From NCBI RefSeq assembly GCF_014841135.1, contig NZ_JACYTN010000010.1:1-64000 (forward strand): a stretch of DNA of 64,000 nt, given 5' to 3'. The notes under the pieces are model-generated. The model did not search any database. It worked only from the letters and a program-made list of their open reading frames with translations, and was not told where the DNA came from. Shown piece by piece: positions 54,839 to 62,733 of this stretch; the first letter of the stretch is position 1, and every line of letters starts with the position of its first letter. The position numbers were made by a program, and so were the translations under genes. This DNA is from Paenibacillus arenosi (GTDB lineage Bacteria > Bacillota > Bacilli > Paenibacillales > Paenibacillaceae).

Positions 54839-56056
54839 TTAGGTACCAAACGATACACCATGGCTATTATCCAGAAGTGCATTTGGACAATCTCCTGTAA
54901 AGAGGAGCAACGCTTCATCAAGCATCCTGCTAATAGCTAGTGCAGAGTATTCAAACCAAGGATCAGAAGAAATCATATATACATTGCGATTCGCAACCGC
55001 TTTTAGCTTTCTCCATTCGGCAGAATGCTGCAATCCAAGCCAGTATCTACGAGAAGAAGCTTCTGGACATACCGCAATAAATATGCGATCCGGATTACAC
55101 TGCAGCAGCTTCGTAATCGTAATCTGCTGATTGTTCCTAACGCTTATTCCATAAGTAGGTTCCAGCTGCAAGTCTTCGTAAAGTACCTCCTCTAAACCAC
55201 GATTGCTGTACACATGAATGCTGGACCCAAATATGCGCAGCGTCAAAATACTCTCCTGACCCACTACTTGTTCAATTTGTGAGCGTGCATATTGAACTCG
55301 TTGTTCATACTGCTCGATCCACTGCTGTGCTTGCTCTTCTTTATTTAAAAACGCAGCTATCATCGTTAACTGCTCTCTCCATCCTGCGTGGGCTGGAACA
55401 ATAAGTGACGGAGCGATATGCTCAAGCTTGCTAATTTCGTCTGCTGATAGATGATCCATTCCAATAATGGCATCAGGCTTGGCTTGAAACAGTTTATCTG
55501 CATTTTCTTCGAAATTACTATCGTGATATGGTGCGGTAAGCTTTAAGTGGGATTTAATCTCGGAGTGGTAAACATTGTAATAATATGGTGTCCATTTGGC
55601 ATCGAGTGGTGCTACTACAGGCATTACGTTCAAAGGCAGCAACTGTCCAATAATGGAGGAAGAACAAGTCGCAATCACTCTGCGCGTATTTTTGGCAAAG
55701 TCAGATGGTGAAATGCCGACTTCTTTTTTAAATTTACGACTAAAGTAGAATTCATCTTTATATCCAACTTTGACTGCGATGTCACGCAGTAAACAGTCTG
55801 TTTCGGCTAAATATCGTTTCGCATGATTAATGCGGACGTTCGTAACATAATCCATTGTGCTTTGGCCAAATGTTTTTTTGAATAAATCAACAAAGTATTT
55901 CGGACACACATTAGCCATCTCTGCCAGCAATCCAATCGAAATTGGTTCATCAAAATGCTCATCGATAAATGCTTTTACTTCTATTAAACTCGTTTTTCGG
56001 CTGTCACCTGAAGCAATTGAGCTTCTGTCTAGTTGTAACTCTATTTGTGAACCCAC
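54839..56056 (-). CDS. btr: AraC regulator fused to a siderophore-binding domain (Btr-like)
   Basis: About 405 residues. An AraC-type DNA-binding domain (about 22-120: LAEMANVCPKYFVDLFKKTFGQSTMDYVTNVRINHAKRYL…IAVKVGYKDEFYFSRKFKKEVGISPSDF) is followed by a FeuA-like substrate-binding domain (about 135-395) with DKLFQAKPDAIIGMDHLSADE and LLQCNPDRIFIAVCPEA. B. subtilis Btr has this order and activates feu genes when ferric bacillibactin binds, but it also has a further N-terminal domain that is absent here. The start is taken as GTG 56056, six bases past a GGGGTGG site. A perfect Fur box lies 64 bases upstream. It probably activates the cluster behind it. Confidence 0.88.
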   Translation of the reverse strand: MGSQIELQLDRSSIASGDSRKTSLIEVKAFIDEHFDEPISIGLLAEMANVCPKYFVDLFKKTFGQSTMDYVTNVRINHAKRYLAETDCLLRDIAVKVGYKDEFYFSRKFKKEVGISPSDFAKNTRRVIATCSSSIIGQLLPLNVMPVVAPLDAKWTPYYYNVYHSEIKSHLKLTAPYHDSNFEENADKLFQAKPDAIIGMDHLSADEISKLEHIAPSLIVPAHAGWREQLTMIAAFLNKEEQAQQWIEQYEQRVQYARSQIEQVVGQESILTLRIFGSSIHVYSNRGLEEVLYEDLQLEPTYGISVRNNQQITITKLLQCNPDRIFIAVCPEASSRRYWLGLQHSAEWRKLKAVANRNVYMISSDPWFEYSALAISRMLDEALLLFTGDCPNALLDNSHGVSFGT

Positions 56057-56119
56057 GTAGAACCACCCCATCAATATAATCAATTGCACAGATAAAAAAG
56101 CGCATGTATAATAATTAAT

Positions 56120-56134
56120 TGATAATGATTATCA
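56120..56134. promoter_or_regulatory. Perfect Fur box upstream of the Btr-like regulator
   Basis: TGATAATGATTATCA is an exact 7-1-7 Fur box; the 19-base form matches at about 17 of 19. It lies in the divergent region between the Btr-like regulator (leftward) and the MATE exporter (rightward, start 174 bases away) and could control both. Confidence 0.92.
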
Positions 56135-56307
56135 TTGTCGTTTTTAAACTACCATACTGCCTCTTTTTCGTCAATCTTCAACAGAACTTGTTTACACTCA
56201 CACACTCCATGTAAGAAGAGAAAATCTCTTCCATTATCTTTCAAGCTCATACTCTCAACAAGGAACTTAATCACTAAGTATTTTCATAAGAAACGGAGTG
56301 ATTTACG

Positions 56308-57696
56308 ATGGAAAGTGCAATTGTAAGCGAAAAAAATCGGCAAACCCATTTTATACTGAATGAGAATGTGTGGAAGGTTATGTATCAGCTGTCTTGGCCA
56401 GCTATTATTGCCATGGTGCTCTACGGTTTAAATGCGGTTATTGCAGCTGTATTTGTCGGTCATTACATCGGTGAAACCGCACTTGCAGGTGTATCCGTCG
56501 CCTATCCCCTCACTCAACTTAGTACAGGATTAGGTTCATTAATTGGTGTCGGAGCAGGTTCCGTCCTTAGTATCGCCATCGGTCGCCAAGACCACGTCAC
56601 GCAAGAACGCTTACTTGGAAATGTCAATTACATCACGATCATCATAACCGTCGTTTATACCGTGTTAGGACTAATCTTCTCTACTTCACTAATTAAGATG
56701 ATGGGCGGAGAAGGAGAAGCACTCGCTCTTGGGGATAGCTATTTTAAAATTACAGTGCTCGGCTCGTTCTTCTGGATTTACGGTCTTGCCGCCAATATGA
56801 TTGTTCGCGCAGAGGGAAAAATGAAGTCAGCCGCTGTCGTGATGGGAATTGGTCTTGCGGCAGATATATTATTTAATTATGTATTCGTTGCCCTGCTGGA
56901 TCTCGGTGTTGAAGGCGCTGCATGGGCTACTAATATGGGAATGGCTGTTTATACCCTATTAGGTTGGATTTACTTTGTCCGTGGATATGCTTCTTTCAAA
57001 ACAAAAGTATTTTCCTTTCATAGAGATATCGCAACGATGAAGTCCATCATTGGGCTTGGCATGTCTTCACTCATTATGATGCTGATGAATTTTGTGCAGG
57101 CCGTCGTTGTCTTCAATGCTCTTTCTAGACATGGTACCGTAATGGATATTGCCTTCTATGGTGTTGTTTTTCGCGTGTTTACGTTTTTGCTGACTCCTAT
57201 TTTTGGCTTGATGAGGGCCTTACAGCCCGTCATTGGCATTAACTATGGGGCTGGTCAGTATGAGCGGGTCATTCGTGCTTACTATATATTTGCGCTTGCC
57301 TCCATGCTGCTGACTCTTCCTTTTTGGATTATTTCCATGATTGCACCAGAGTTTGTGCTTAGCTTTATGCTTCCAAACCAAGCCTTTAGTGCTGACAATC
57401 TATTGTACTTCCGTATTTATATGGCTATATTGCCAATGCTATCGATTCTATTCATGGCGATGACGTTCTTCCCTTCCATTGATAAAGGTAAACCGGCTGC
57501 TATGATCGGAATTGTAAGGCAAGTAATCTTCTATATTCCGGTCATGCTGATCTTACCTGAATTTATCGGTGTGTCAGGCATATATTGGGGCTCACTTGCC
57601 ATAGATGCAATCATGGTACTGTGGATATTTATACTAATAAAGAAGGAATTCACGAGACTTCGTTCACAAGAAAAAGCAATCGCGGCTTCCTTGTAA
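56308..57696 (+). CDS. MATE-family efflux protein
   Basis: A 462-residue MATE transporter with 12 predicted helices: LSWPAIIAMVLYGLNAVIAAVFVGHYIGETALAGVSVAYPLTQLS in the first half, MTSLLM-type loops in the middle, GLMRALQPVIGINYGAGQYER in the second half. A GGAGTGA site precedes the ATG. It is divergent from the siderophore regulator across a Fur box, so export of the siderophore or of a related metabolite is possible; the DHA2 exporter at 39136 is the other candidate. The substrate cannot be told from sequence. Confidence 0.9.
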   Translation: MESAIVSEKNRQTHFILNENVWKVMYQLSWPAIIAMVLYGLNAVIAAVFVGHYIGETALAGVSVAYPLTQLSTGLGSLIGVGAGSVLSIAIGRQDHVTQERLLGNVNYITIIITVVYTVLGLIFSTSLIKMMGGEGEALALGDSYFKITVLGSFFWIYGLAANMIVRAEGKMKSAAVVMGIGLAADILFNYVFVALLDLGVEGAAWATNMGMAVYTLLGWIYFVRGYASFKTKVFSFHRDIATMKSIIGLGMSSLIMMLMNFVQAVVVFNALSRHGTVMDIAFYGVVFRVFTFLLTPIFGLMRALQPVIGINYGAGQYERVIRAYYIFALASMLLTLPFWIISMIAPEFVLSFMLPNQAFSADNLLYFRIYMAILPMLSILFMAMTFFPSIDKGKPAAMIGIVRQVIFYIPVMLILPEFIGVSGIYWGSLAIDAIMVLWIFILIKKEFTRLRSQEKAIAASL

Positions 57697-57804
57697 TTTT
57701 GAGTTTAGACTGGGAATGCTCATATCTTTATACAAACGTAAGTAAACGTAGCGATACCAAAAATTCACCTAGTGTCAAATCTCATTTCTCGCTATAATGA
57801 AACA

Positions 57805-58968
57805 ATGAAAAAAGAACATATCGAAGAAATTCATTATATTAGAGCATTTGCCTTTCTCGCTGTTGTCCTGCAGCACTCCATCGGGCATTACATTTTTGTC
57901 CCTGAGGCTCATTTAGCAGACGGTGTTGCCTTCACCTTTTTACTGCTAATTTCTAAATTCGCCGTACCCATGTTTATTTTTATAACAGGACTCGTTCTAT
58001 TTTATAATTACGATGGTCGACTGAATTACTGGACATTTATGAAGAAGCGGTTTAGCGACATTATCGTACCGTACTTATTTTGGTCTTTTATTTATTTGCT
58101 AATTCAAAATCATATGGACGTGCTATCTGCAATCAATAGGTTTGGAGAGGTATTTCTGACAGGTAAAGCATCCTACCATCTTTGGTATGTTATCATGATT
58201 ATTCAGCTGTATATTACGTTCCCTATATCTCGCTTTATCATTATGCAAGCAAAGAGATGGATTCGTACACCACTTGCTGTCTATACAGCCTTCTCTATAT
58301 TGGGAATCGTTTATATCCTATTAATGACGTACCCGATTCATGTAACGGCTGCGCGATGGAACATTCCATTGATTACACCTATTTTGACTAAATATGCGGA
58401 TCGAAATGCACTTAACTTCTTCTATTACTTTGCTCTTGGCGCATTGGCCGGTCTGACGATTACACACTGGAGAGCATGGTTAAGCCGCCATGCTGGATGG
58501 ATATATTCCTTGTTTATCGTGATGAGCGGTATTATGGCGTATCGTACCATTTCAAGCTTTGGACTTCTTCCAGCGTTGAAAACAGAATACAGCCAACTAC
58601 TTCTGCTGCGACCTGTCACGGCGCTATTTTTGATAAGCTCCGTATTCGCTACTTATCTATTTTGCATGCGTGTAAGCAACATTGCGAACAGCCCCACGCG
58701 TCGTGTCGTTACGTTTATTAGTCACTATTCTTATGGTGCGTATCTCGTACATGCGTTTGTGCTGGGACTATCCTATTGGCTGCCTGACTATTTCTCTAGT
58801 TCTATAAATGTAACGCTGAGAACCATTATTGCCTTTGTGATCGCTTCGTTCTTATCTGTCATGTTAACTTATGTATTGTCCAAACTGCCTATGGGGCATA
58901 TAATGACTGGCTTGAGAAGAGTGCAATCCAAAACTCCAAAAAGCAACTCTACTTCAGCAACGATGTAA
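57805..58968 (+). CDS. Membrane acyltransferase (acyltransferase family 3, OatA-like)
   Basis: About 387 residues, ten predicted helices, with the family pattern: EEIHYIRAFAFLAVVLQHSIGHY at the N-terminus (the H in LQH), VPMFIFITGLVLFYNYDGR, and KKRFSDIIVPYLFWSFIYLL. Such enzymes move acyl groups onto extracellular sugars or lipids. The frame opens at 57772, but ATG 57805 gives the canonical N-terminus. There is no ribosome site before it; instead TATAAT ends six bases upstream. It has no C-terminal SGNH hydrolase domain. The target is unknown. It follows the MATE gene by about 108 bases. Confidence 0.85.
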   Translation: MKKEHIEEIHYIRAFAFLAVVLQHSIGHYIFVPEAHLADGVAFTFLLLISKFAVPMFIFITGLVLFYNYDGRLNYWTFMKKRFSDIIVPYLFWSFIYLLIQNHMDVLSAINRFGEVFLTGKASYHLWYVIMIIQLYITFPISRFIIMQAKRWIRTPLAVYTAFSILGIVYILLMTYPIHVTAARWNIPLITPILTKYADRNALNFFYYFALGALAGLTITHWRAWLSRHAGWIYSLFIVMSGIMAYRTISSFGLLPALKTEYSQLLLLRPVTALFLISSVFATYLFCMRVSNIANSPTRRVVTFISHYSYGAYLVHAFVLGLSYWLPDYFSSSINVTLRTIIAFVIASFLSVMLTYVLSKLPMGHIMTGLRRVQSKTPKSNSTSATM

Positions 58969-58996
58969 TCATACTTTCTAACTATATAAACGAGTG

Positions 58997-59035
58997 TAAG
59001 CGAGGAGCCAATTACAGCTTCCTCGCTTATTTTTT
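58997..59035 (+). terminator. Rho-independent terminator
   Basis: TAAGCGAGGA (58997-59006) pairs perfectly with TCCTCGCTTA (59020-59029), followed by TTTTTT. It ends the acyltransferase transcript. Confidence 0.9.
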
Positions 59036-59079
59036 GCTGCTATTTACGTCTACTCCTGACGAACGAATTGAAGCAAATG

Positions 59080-59101
59080 AAAACGACGGGTTTCCCCGTC
59101 G
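59080..59101 (-). terminator. Terminator of the chitinase gene
   Basis: CGACGGG (59084-59090) pairs with CCCGTCG (59095-59101), with a GAAA loop on the minus strand, followed there by TTTTC. It lies 24 bases past the chitinase stop codon. Confidence 0.75.
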
Positions 59102-59124
59102 CTCTCGATCATGTAAATAATAGT

Positions 59125-60789
59125 TTAGAATGCCTGCATACCAAGTGTATTCAACTTTTCACCTTGAATGTTAACGCCAGCACGACCCGTAATTTCGATG
59201 TAGTGAGCTACACGGCGGCCTACACGAACATCGGACTCATCGCGGTTACCTTCTTGTGCTCCATTAATAACCATGATTGTTGCACCGAAGCCAGGCACAA
59301 GTCCTTTAGCAAGCTGTGCTGCTGTCGGTACATAGTTGCCAACGATAATGTCATGGCAAGAAGGCTTAGGATCTTGCGGCGTCATCCAGAACAAAATAGC
59401 TGTCATAAAGCCAAGTCGTCCATCATCTGTAATTTTCTCAGGGTTATTCAGCAATACATTCTTATCCCCGAAAATAATGGAGCCGATCAAACCATAGTTG
59501 TAGTTCCAGCTCAACTGGATCGGACCACGACCATGATAAGATTTGCCTGCTACTGGTGGATAATCACTGTTGCTTTGCACATATCCAATTCCGCCTTGAC
59601 CATTGACATATTTAACTTCTTCGTTAAAGAATAGTGCCCAGCTTAGTTCTCCACCTGGGGCTCCTGGCCAGCCTCCACCTGTTTCATGCGAAATATTTGC
59701 TAGGAAAGCAGCAAGCTCACGCTTACGGTTCACTTCCGTTCCTTCTTTTAAGAACGTACCGAAATCAATAATTCTGGAACGTGTTGGCTTACCGATGTTC
59801 CACTCTGCATTAAACTCTTTTTCTTCAAACAAGAGTGTTTCTGTCTTCGTAGTCTTGTCCAAACGCCAAATTTGCTTCGTCCAGTTGCTTGGTCCACGGT
59901 AGACTTCTTTATATTTGATATTCGCAACATCGCGAACAGCCGCAATCAAATTATCATAAGAATAGTAGTCTGTTTGTCCAGGTTTGTAATATGGCTTGCC
60001 TGCCGCTTTTTGATGCCATCCTGGCGTACCTGTACGCAATGGGAACAACGTTTCATACTCTGCTTTAGGAAGAGCAGCATTTACTGCTTGGGCCGCTTGA
60101 TCTGGTGAATACTGTGGATCAATACCACCCCACGTTTGTTGAATTTGCTGATCTGTAATGACACGGCTTCCACCAACCGGGAGGAGTGGACCTTCACCAG
60201 TTCCAGTATTCGATGTTGTTGCAGAAAGAGCTGTACTTGCAGCTGAAGCATTGCCTGCCGCATCTAGCGCTTTAACGGTATAACTGTAAGCCGTATTAGC
60301 TGTCAAGCCATTGTCCGTATAGGAAGTTGTCGTCGAGGAACCTACTTTGACCGCATTTCTAAATATATCGTATTTGGCGACGCCAACATTATCGGTCGAT
60401 GCAGTCCAAGACAATGTGAGGGATGTTGAAGTCGGGTTGGATGACACAAGTCCTGCTGGTACGCTTGGAGCTACTGTATCATTTCCACCGCCTGGGTTTG
60501 GCTCCGTGGTTACCAGTTTCCATACACTAGAAGTTTCGGGATTTTCGCCTTGCGTCCACCACTTCGCTTCATATGTTTTACCGTTATAACTTACTTTAGC
60601 GCCTGCAGTGTAAGCTGTGCTCGCATTCCAAGCAGGTGCCGTAACTTGAGCTACAGCGAAGGAATTGCTCGATGCTGCATACGCTGCTCCTCCTGCAACT
60701 GGAGTAGATACGATCATAGCTGCACCAAGTACTGCACTAATATTACGCACCATATTTTTACGTTGAGATGATTGTTTGTTCGATTTCAT
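59125..60789 (-). CDS. Secreted family 19 chitinase with CBM5/12 and FN3 domains
   Basis: 554 residues. Signal peptide (about 1-36). Chitin-binding CBM5/12 domain (about 50-95: WNASTAYTAGAKVSYNGKTYEAKWWTQGENPE). Fibronectin type III domain (about 104-195: PSVPAGLVSSNPTSTSLTLSWTASTDNVGV). Then a GH19 catalytic domain (about 205-554) with the catalytic Glu in FLANISHETGGGWPG and the substrate loop YHGRGPIQLSWNYNYG. It would cleave chitin outside the cell. A cre-like site and a promoter lie in the 437-base upstream region, and a terminator follows. Confidence 0.93.
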   Translation of the reverse strand: MKSNKQSSQRKNMVRNISAVLGAAMIVSTPVAGGAAYAASSNSFAVAQVTAPAWNASTAYTAGAKVSYNGKTYEAKWWTQGENPETSSVWKLVTTEPNPGGGNDTVAPSVPAGLVSSNPTSTSLTLSWTASTDNVGVAKYDIFRNAVKVGSSTTTSYTDNGLTANTAYSYTVKALDAAGNASAASTALSATTSNTGTGEGPLLPVGGSRVITDQQIQQTWGGIDPQYSPDQAAQAVNAALPKAEYETLFPLRTGTPGWHQKAAGKPYYKPGQTDYYSYDNLIAAVRDVANIKYKEVYRGPSNWTKQIWRLDKTTKTETLLFEEKEFNAEWNIGKPTRSRIIDFGTFLKEGTEVNRKRELAAFLANISHETGGGWPGAPGGELSWALFFNEEVKYVNGQGGIGYVQSNSDYPPVAGKSYHGRGPIQLSWNYNYGLIGSIIFGDKNVLLNNPEKITDDGRLGFMTAILFWMTPQDPKPSCHDIIVGNYVPTAAQLAKGLVPGFGATIMVINGAQEGNRDESDVRVGRRVAHYIEITGRAGVNIQGEKLNTLGMQAF

Positions 60790-60907
60790 AATGAGCCTCC
60801 TCTACATTTTTGGTTTCTCTCCGCACATTCTAGATGGTTTCGTACAGAACAAAGCTGCGATACCTGCTGAAAAAGTCGAATGCTAGAATCTGATCGCCAA
60901 TAAAAAA

Positions 60908-60921
60908 ATAGAGCGCTTACA
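60908..60921 (-). promoter_or_regulatory. cre-like CcpA site in the chitinase leader
   Basis: On the minus strand, TGTAAGCGCTCTAT matches the cre consensus TGWAANCGNTNWCA at 12 of 14 positions. It lies between the candidate promoter and the start codon, where CcpA acts as a roadblock. Confidence 0.5.
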
Positions 60922-60954
60922 AAAAAATCTTAAAAAACGATTTAAAGCGTACGT

Positions 60955-60983
60955 TATATCCCCCATTTCCATATATTAGTCAA
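60955..60983 (-). promoter_or_regulatory. Candidate chitinase promoter
   Basis: On the minus strand, TTGACT (60978-60983) and GATATA (60955-60960) are 17 bases apart. The implied leader is about 155 bases, containing the cre-like site. Confidence 0.45.
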
Positions 60984-61226
60984 CACTTGTATTATAATTT
61001 GATAGACGGCTCGTTGTCACTATTTAATTTTTTTGTAAACTGATGCATGTTCATAGTTTTGCTCTACTAAACGATTCGACAAGAAAAAAAGAGAATCTCA
61101 TTCTACACGAAATGATCATACTCTCCGCTTGCCATAAATTCACCACTGTTTAAATCGCTGGCATGAACTTACATTTGAATAAATCCGCTATGCTTGAAGA
61201 ACCATATTTGGTGAGGTGATCCAAAT

Positions 61227-62729
61227 ATGCCTAACCAATCTAATGCGCACGCAGCACAAGAGCAAGCCAATATTAGCAAACAGGTCGATGTCAATTTGTC
61301 GACATTGTCTGCGTTTTTTACAGACAACTCCAACTATAGGCACCGCATCTTGCAAATTTCGGATACAGAATCAGCCCTTGCCATATGCTATTTGGATATT
61401 CTAATCGACGAGAAACATTTGAACTCACAGCTGCTCCAACTGAATCTAGATGCGATAAACGAAGACACAGTCATGGAATGCTTGTCAACAATGGGTAGCG
61501 TACAGACATTTACTGATCATCAAGCTATCGCTACCTTCTTGTTTAACGCTGGCTTCATTTGCTTGGTGCAAGGTAAAGAAGAAGCGTACGGTATACCTAT
61601 CCCAGGCTACCAAACACGCTCCATCGAAGAATCGAAAACAGAGCCTGTTGTGAGGGGGCCGAGAGAATCTTTTAATGAGCAAATTCAAACGAATCTTGCA
61701 ATGATTTATCGACGATTAAAAACACCCTATTTAAAAACGAAAAAGTACACGATTGGCAGTAATAGCAATACGGAGGTTCAGGCTGTTTATTTACAACATC
61801 TTGTAGATAAAATGGTGCTCGCGGAGTTTGAACGACGAATCGGACAAGTCAAGCTGGATACGTTGATCGAAAGTGCTCAATTAGAAGAACAGATTCAAGA
61901 TCATGTATTTACACCATTCCCACAAATCGCGATGACAGAGCGTCCTGATCGGATTGTCGCTGCATTAAATGAAGGTAGAATTGTTGTTTTGGTAGATGGG
62001 ACACCTTCCGTCCTTATTATCCCTACGCTGTTCACGGACTTTTTACAGGCAAGTGAAGATTATTATGAGCGCTTTTATTTTGCAAATGTAACTAGAGCTT
62101 TACGGATTCTTGCGCTTGTCATTTCTTTATTAGGGCCTTCTTTGTACGTGGCGCTTACCACGTTCCATCAAGAAATGCTGCCGACTCCGCTGCTGCTAAC
62201 GTTCAGTGCAGCCAAGTCTGGAGTCCCCTTCCCGACGTTTATTGAAGCGTTAATTATGGAGATTGCGTTCGAACTGCTTCGTGAGGCTGGCATTCGCCTG
62301 CCTCGTACGGTAGGACAGACGATTAGTATCGTAGGAGCGTTAGTTATCGGGGAAGCAGCGGTGCAGTCCGGTATCGTATCAAGACCGATGGTTATTGTCG
62401 TTGCTACGACAGGCATTGCTTCATTTGCGATTCCTGCGTTCAATGCGGCAATTGCTTTTCGGATTATGCGCTTTCCGATTATGTTTATTGCGGCCGCTAC
62501 AGGTGTGTTTGGCATTGCCATTTGCAGTCTATTGCTTATTTTGCATGTAAGCTCACTACGTTCATTTGGAGCTCCTCTGTTGTCACCAGTTGCCCCGATG
62601 CATTGGAGAAGCTGGCTCAAGAACATATTTATTGTTCCTTACCAAGTAAGAGAATCGAGGGGCAGTGGCGCATCGCTTCCTGAATATCAAATGAATCAGT
62701 TAGACGAGTATTCGAAAAGTAAGGAGTAA
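61227..62729 (+). CDS. Spore germinant receptor subunit A (GerA family)
   Basis: A 500-residue GerAA-family protein. It has a soluble N-terminal part (about 1-275, with GPRESFNEQIQTNLAMIYRRLKTPYLKTKKYTIG), then membrane helices with the family stretches PTPLLLTFSAAKSGVPFPTFIEALIMEIAFELLREAGIRLPRTVGQTISIVGALVIGEAAVQ and a cytoplasmic tail. It is the A subunit of a receptor in the spore inner membrane that responds to small germinants. A GAGGTGAT site precedes the ATG. The gerC-like gene follows after 4 bases. Confidence 0.95.
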   Translation: MPNQSNAHAAQEQANISKQVDVNLSTLSAFFTDNSNYRHRILQISDTESALAICYLDILIDEKHLNSQLLQLNLDAINEDTVMECLSTMGSVQTFTDHQAIATFLFNAGFICLVQGKEEAYGIPIPGYQTRSIEESKTEPVVRGPRESFNEQIQTNLAMIYRRLKTPYLKTKKYTIGSNSNTEVQAVYLQHLVDKMVLAEFERRIGQVKLDTLIESAQLEEQIQDHVFTPFPQIAMTERPDRIVAALNEGRIVVLVDGTPSVLIIPTLFTDFLQASEDYYERFYFANVTRALRILALVISLLGPSLYVALTTFHQEMLPTPLLLTFSAAKSGVPFPTFIEALIMEIAFELLREAGIRLPRTVGQTISIVGALVIGEAAVQSGIVSRPMVIVVATTGIASFAIPAFNAAIAFRIMRFPIMFIAAATGVFGIAICSLLLILHVSSLRSFGAPLLSPVAPMHWRSWLKNIFIVPYQVRESRGSGASLPEYQMNQLDEYSKSKE

Positions 62730-62733
62730 TATT

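Larger units (their letters stand above)
60790..61226. other. Divergent intergenic region between chitinase and gerA
   Basis: 437 AT-rich bases. It holds the chitinase promoter and cre-like site listed separately. The germinant receptor operon should have a forespore (sigma-G) promoter here, but I see no pair with acceptable spacing. No open frame of interest. Confidence 0.5.

Noticed and set aside
36722-56089. A CRISPR array, toxin-antitoxin pair or phage-defence module in the accessory stretches
   Set aside because: I looked for regular direct repeats, nuclease or helicase signatures and small overlapping gene pairs and saw none anywhere in the window.
59068-59634. 188-codon plus-strand open frame
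   Set aside because: Antisense to the GH19 catalytic domain of the chitinase; it also starts within the chitinase terminator region.
61161-61210. Sigma-G promoter for the germinant receptor operon (GCATG or GAATA with CATATTT)
   Set aside because: Spacers of 20 or more bases do not fit sigma-G; no acceptable pair was found.
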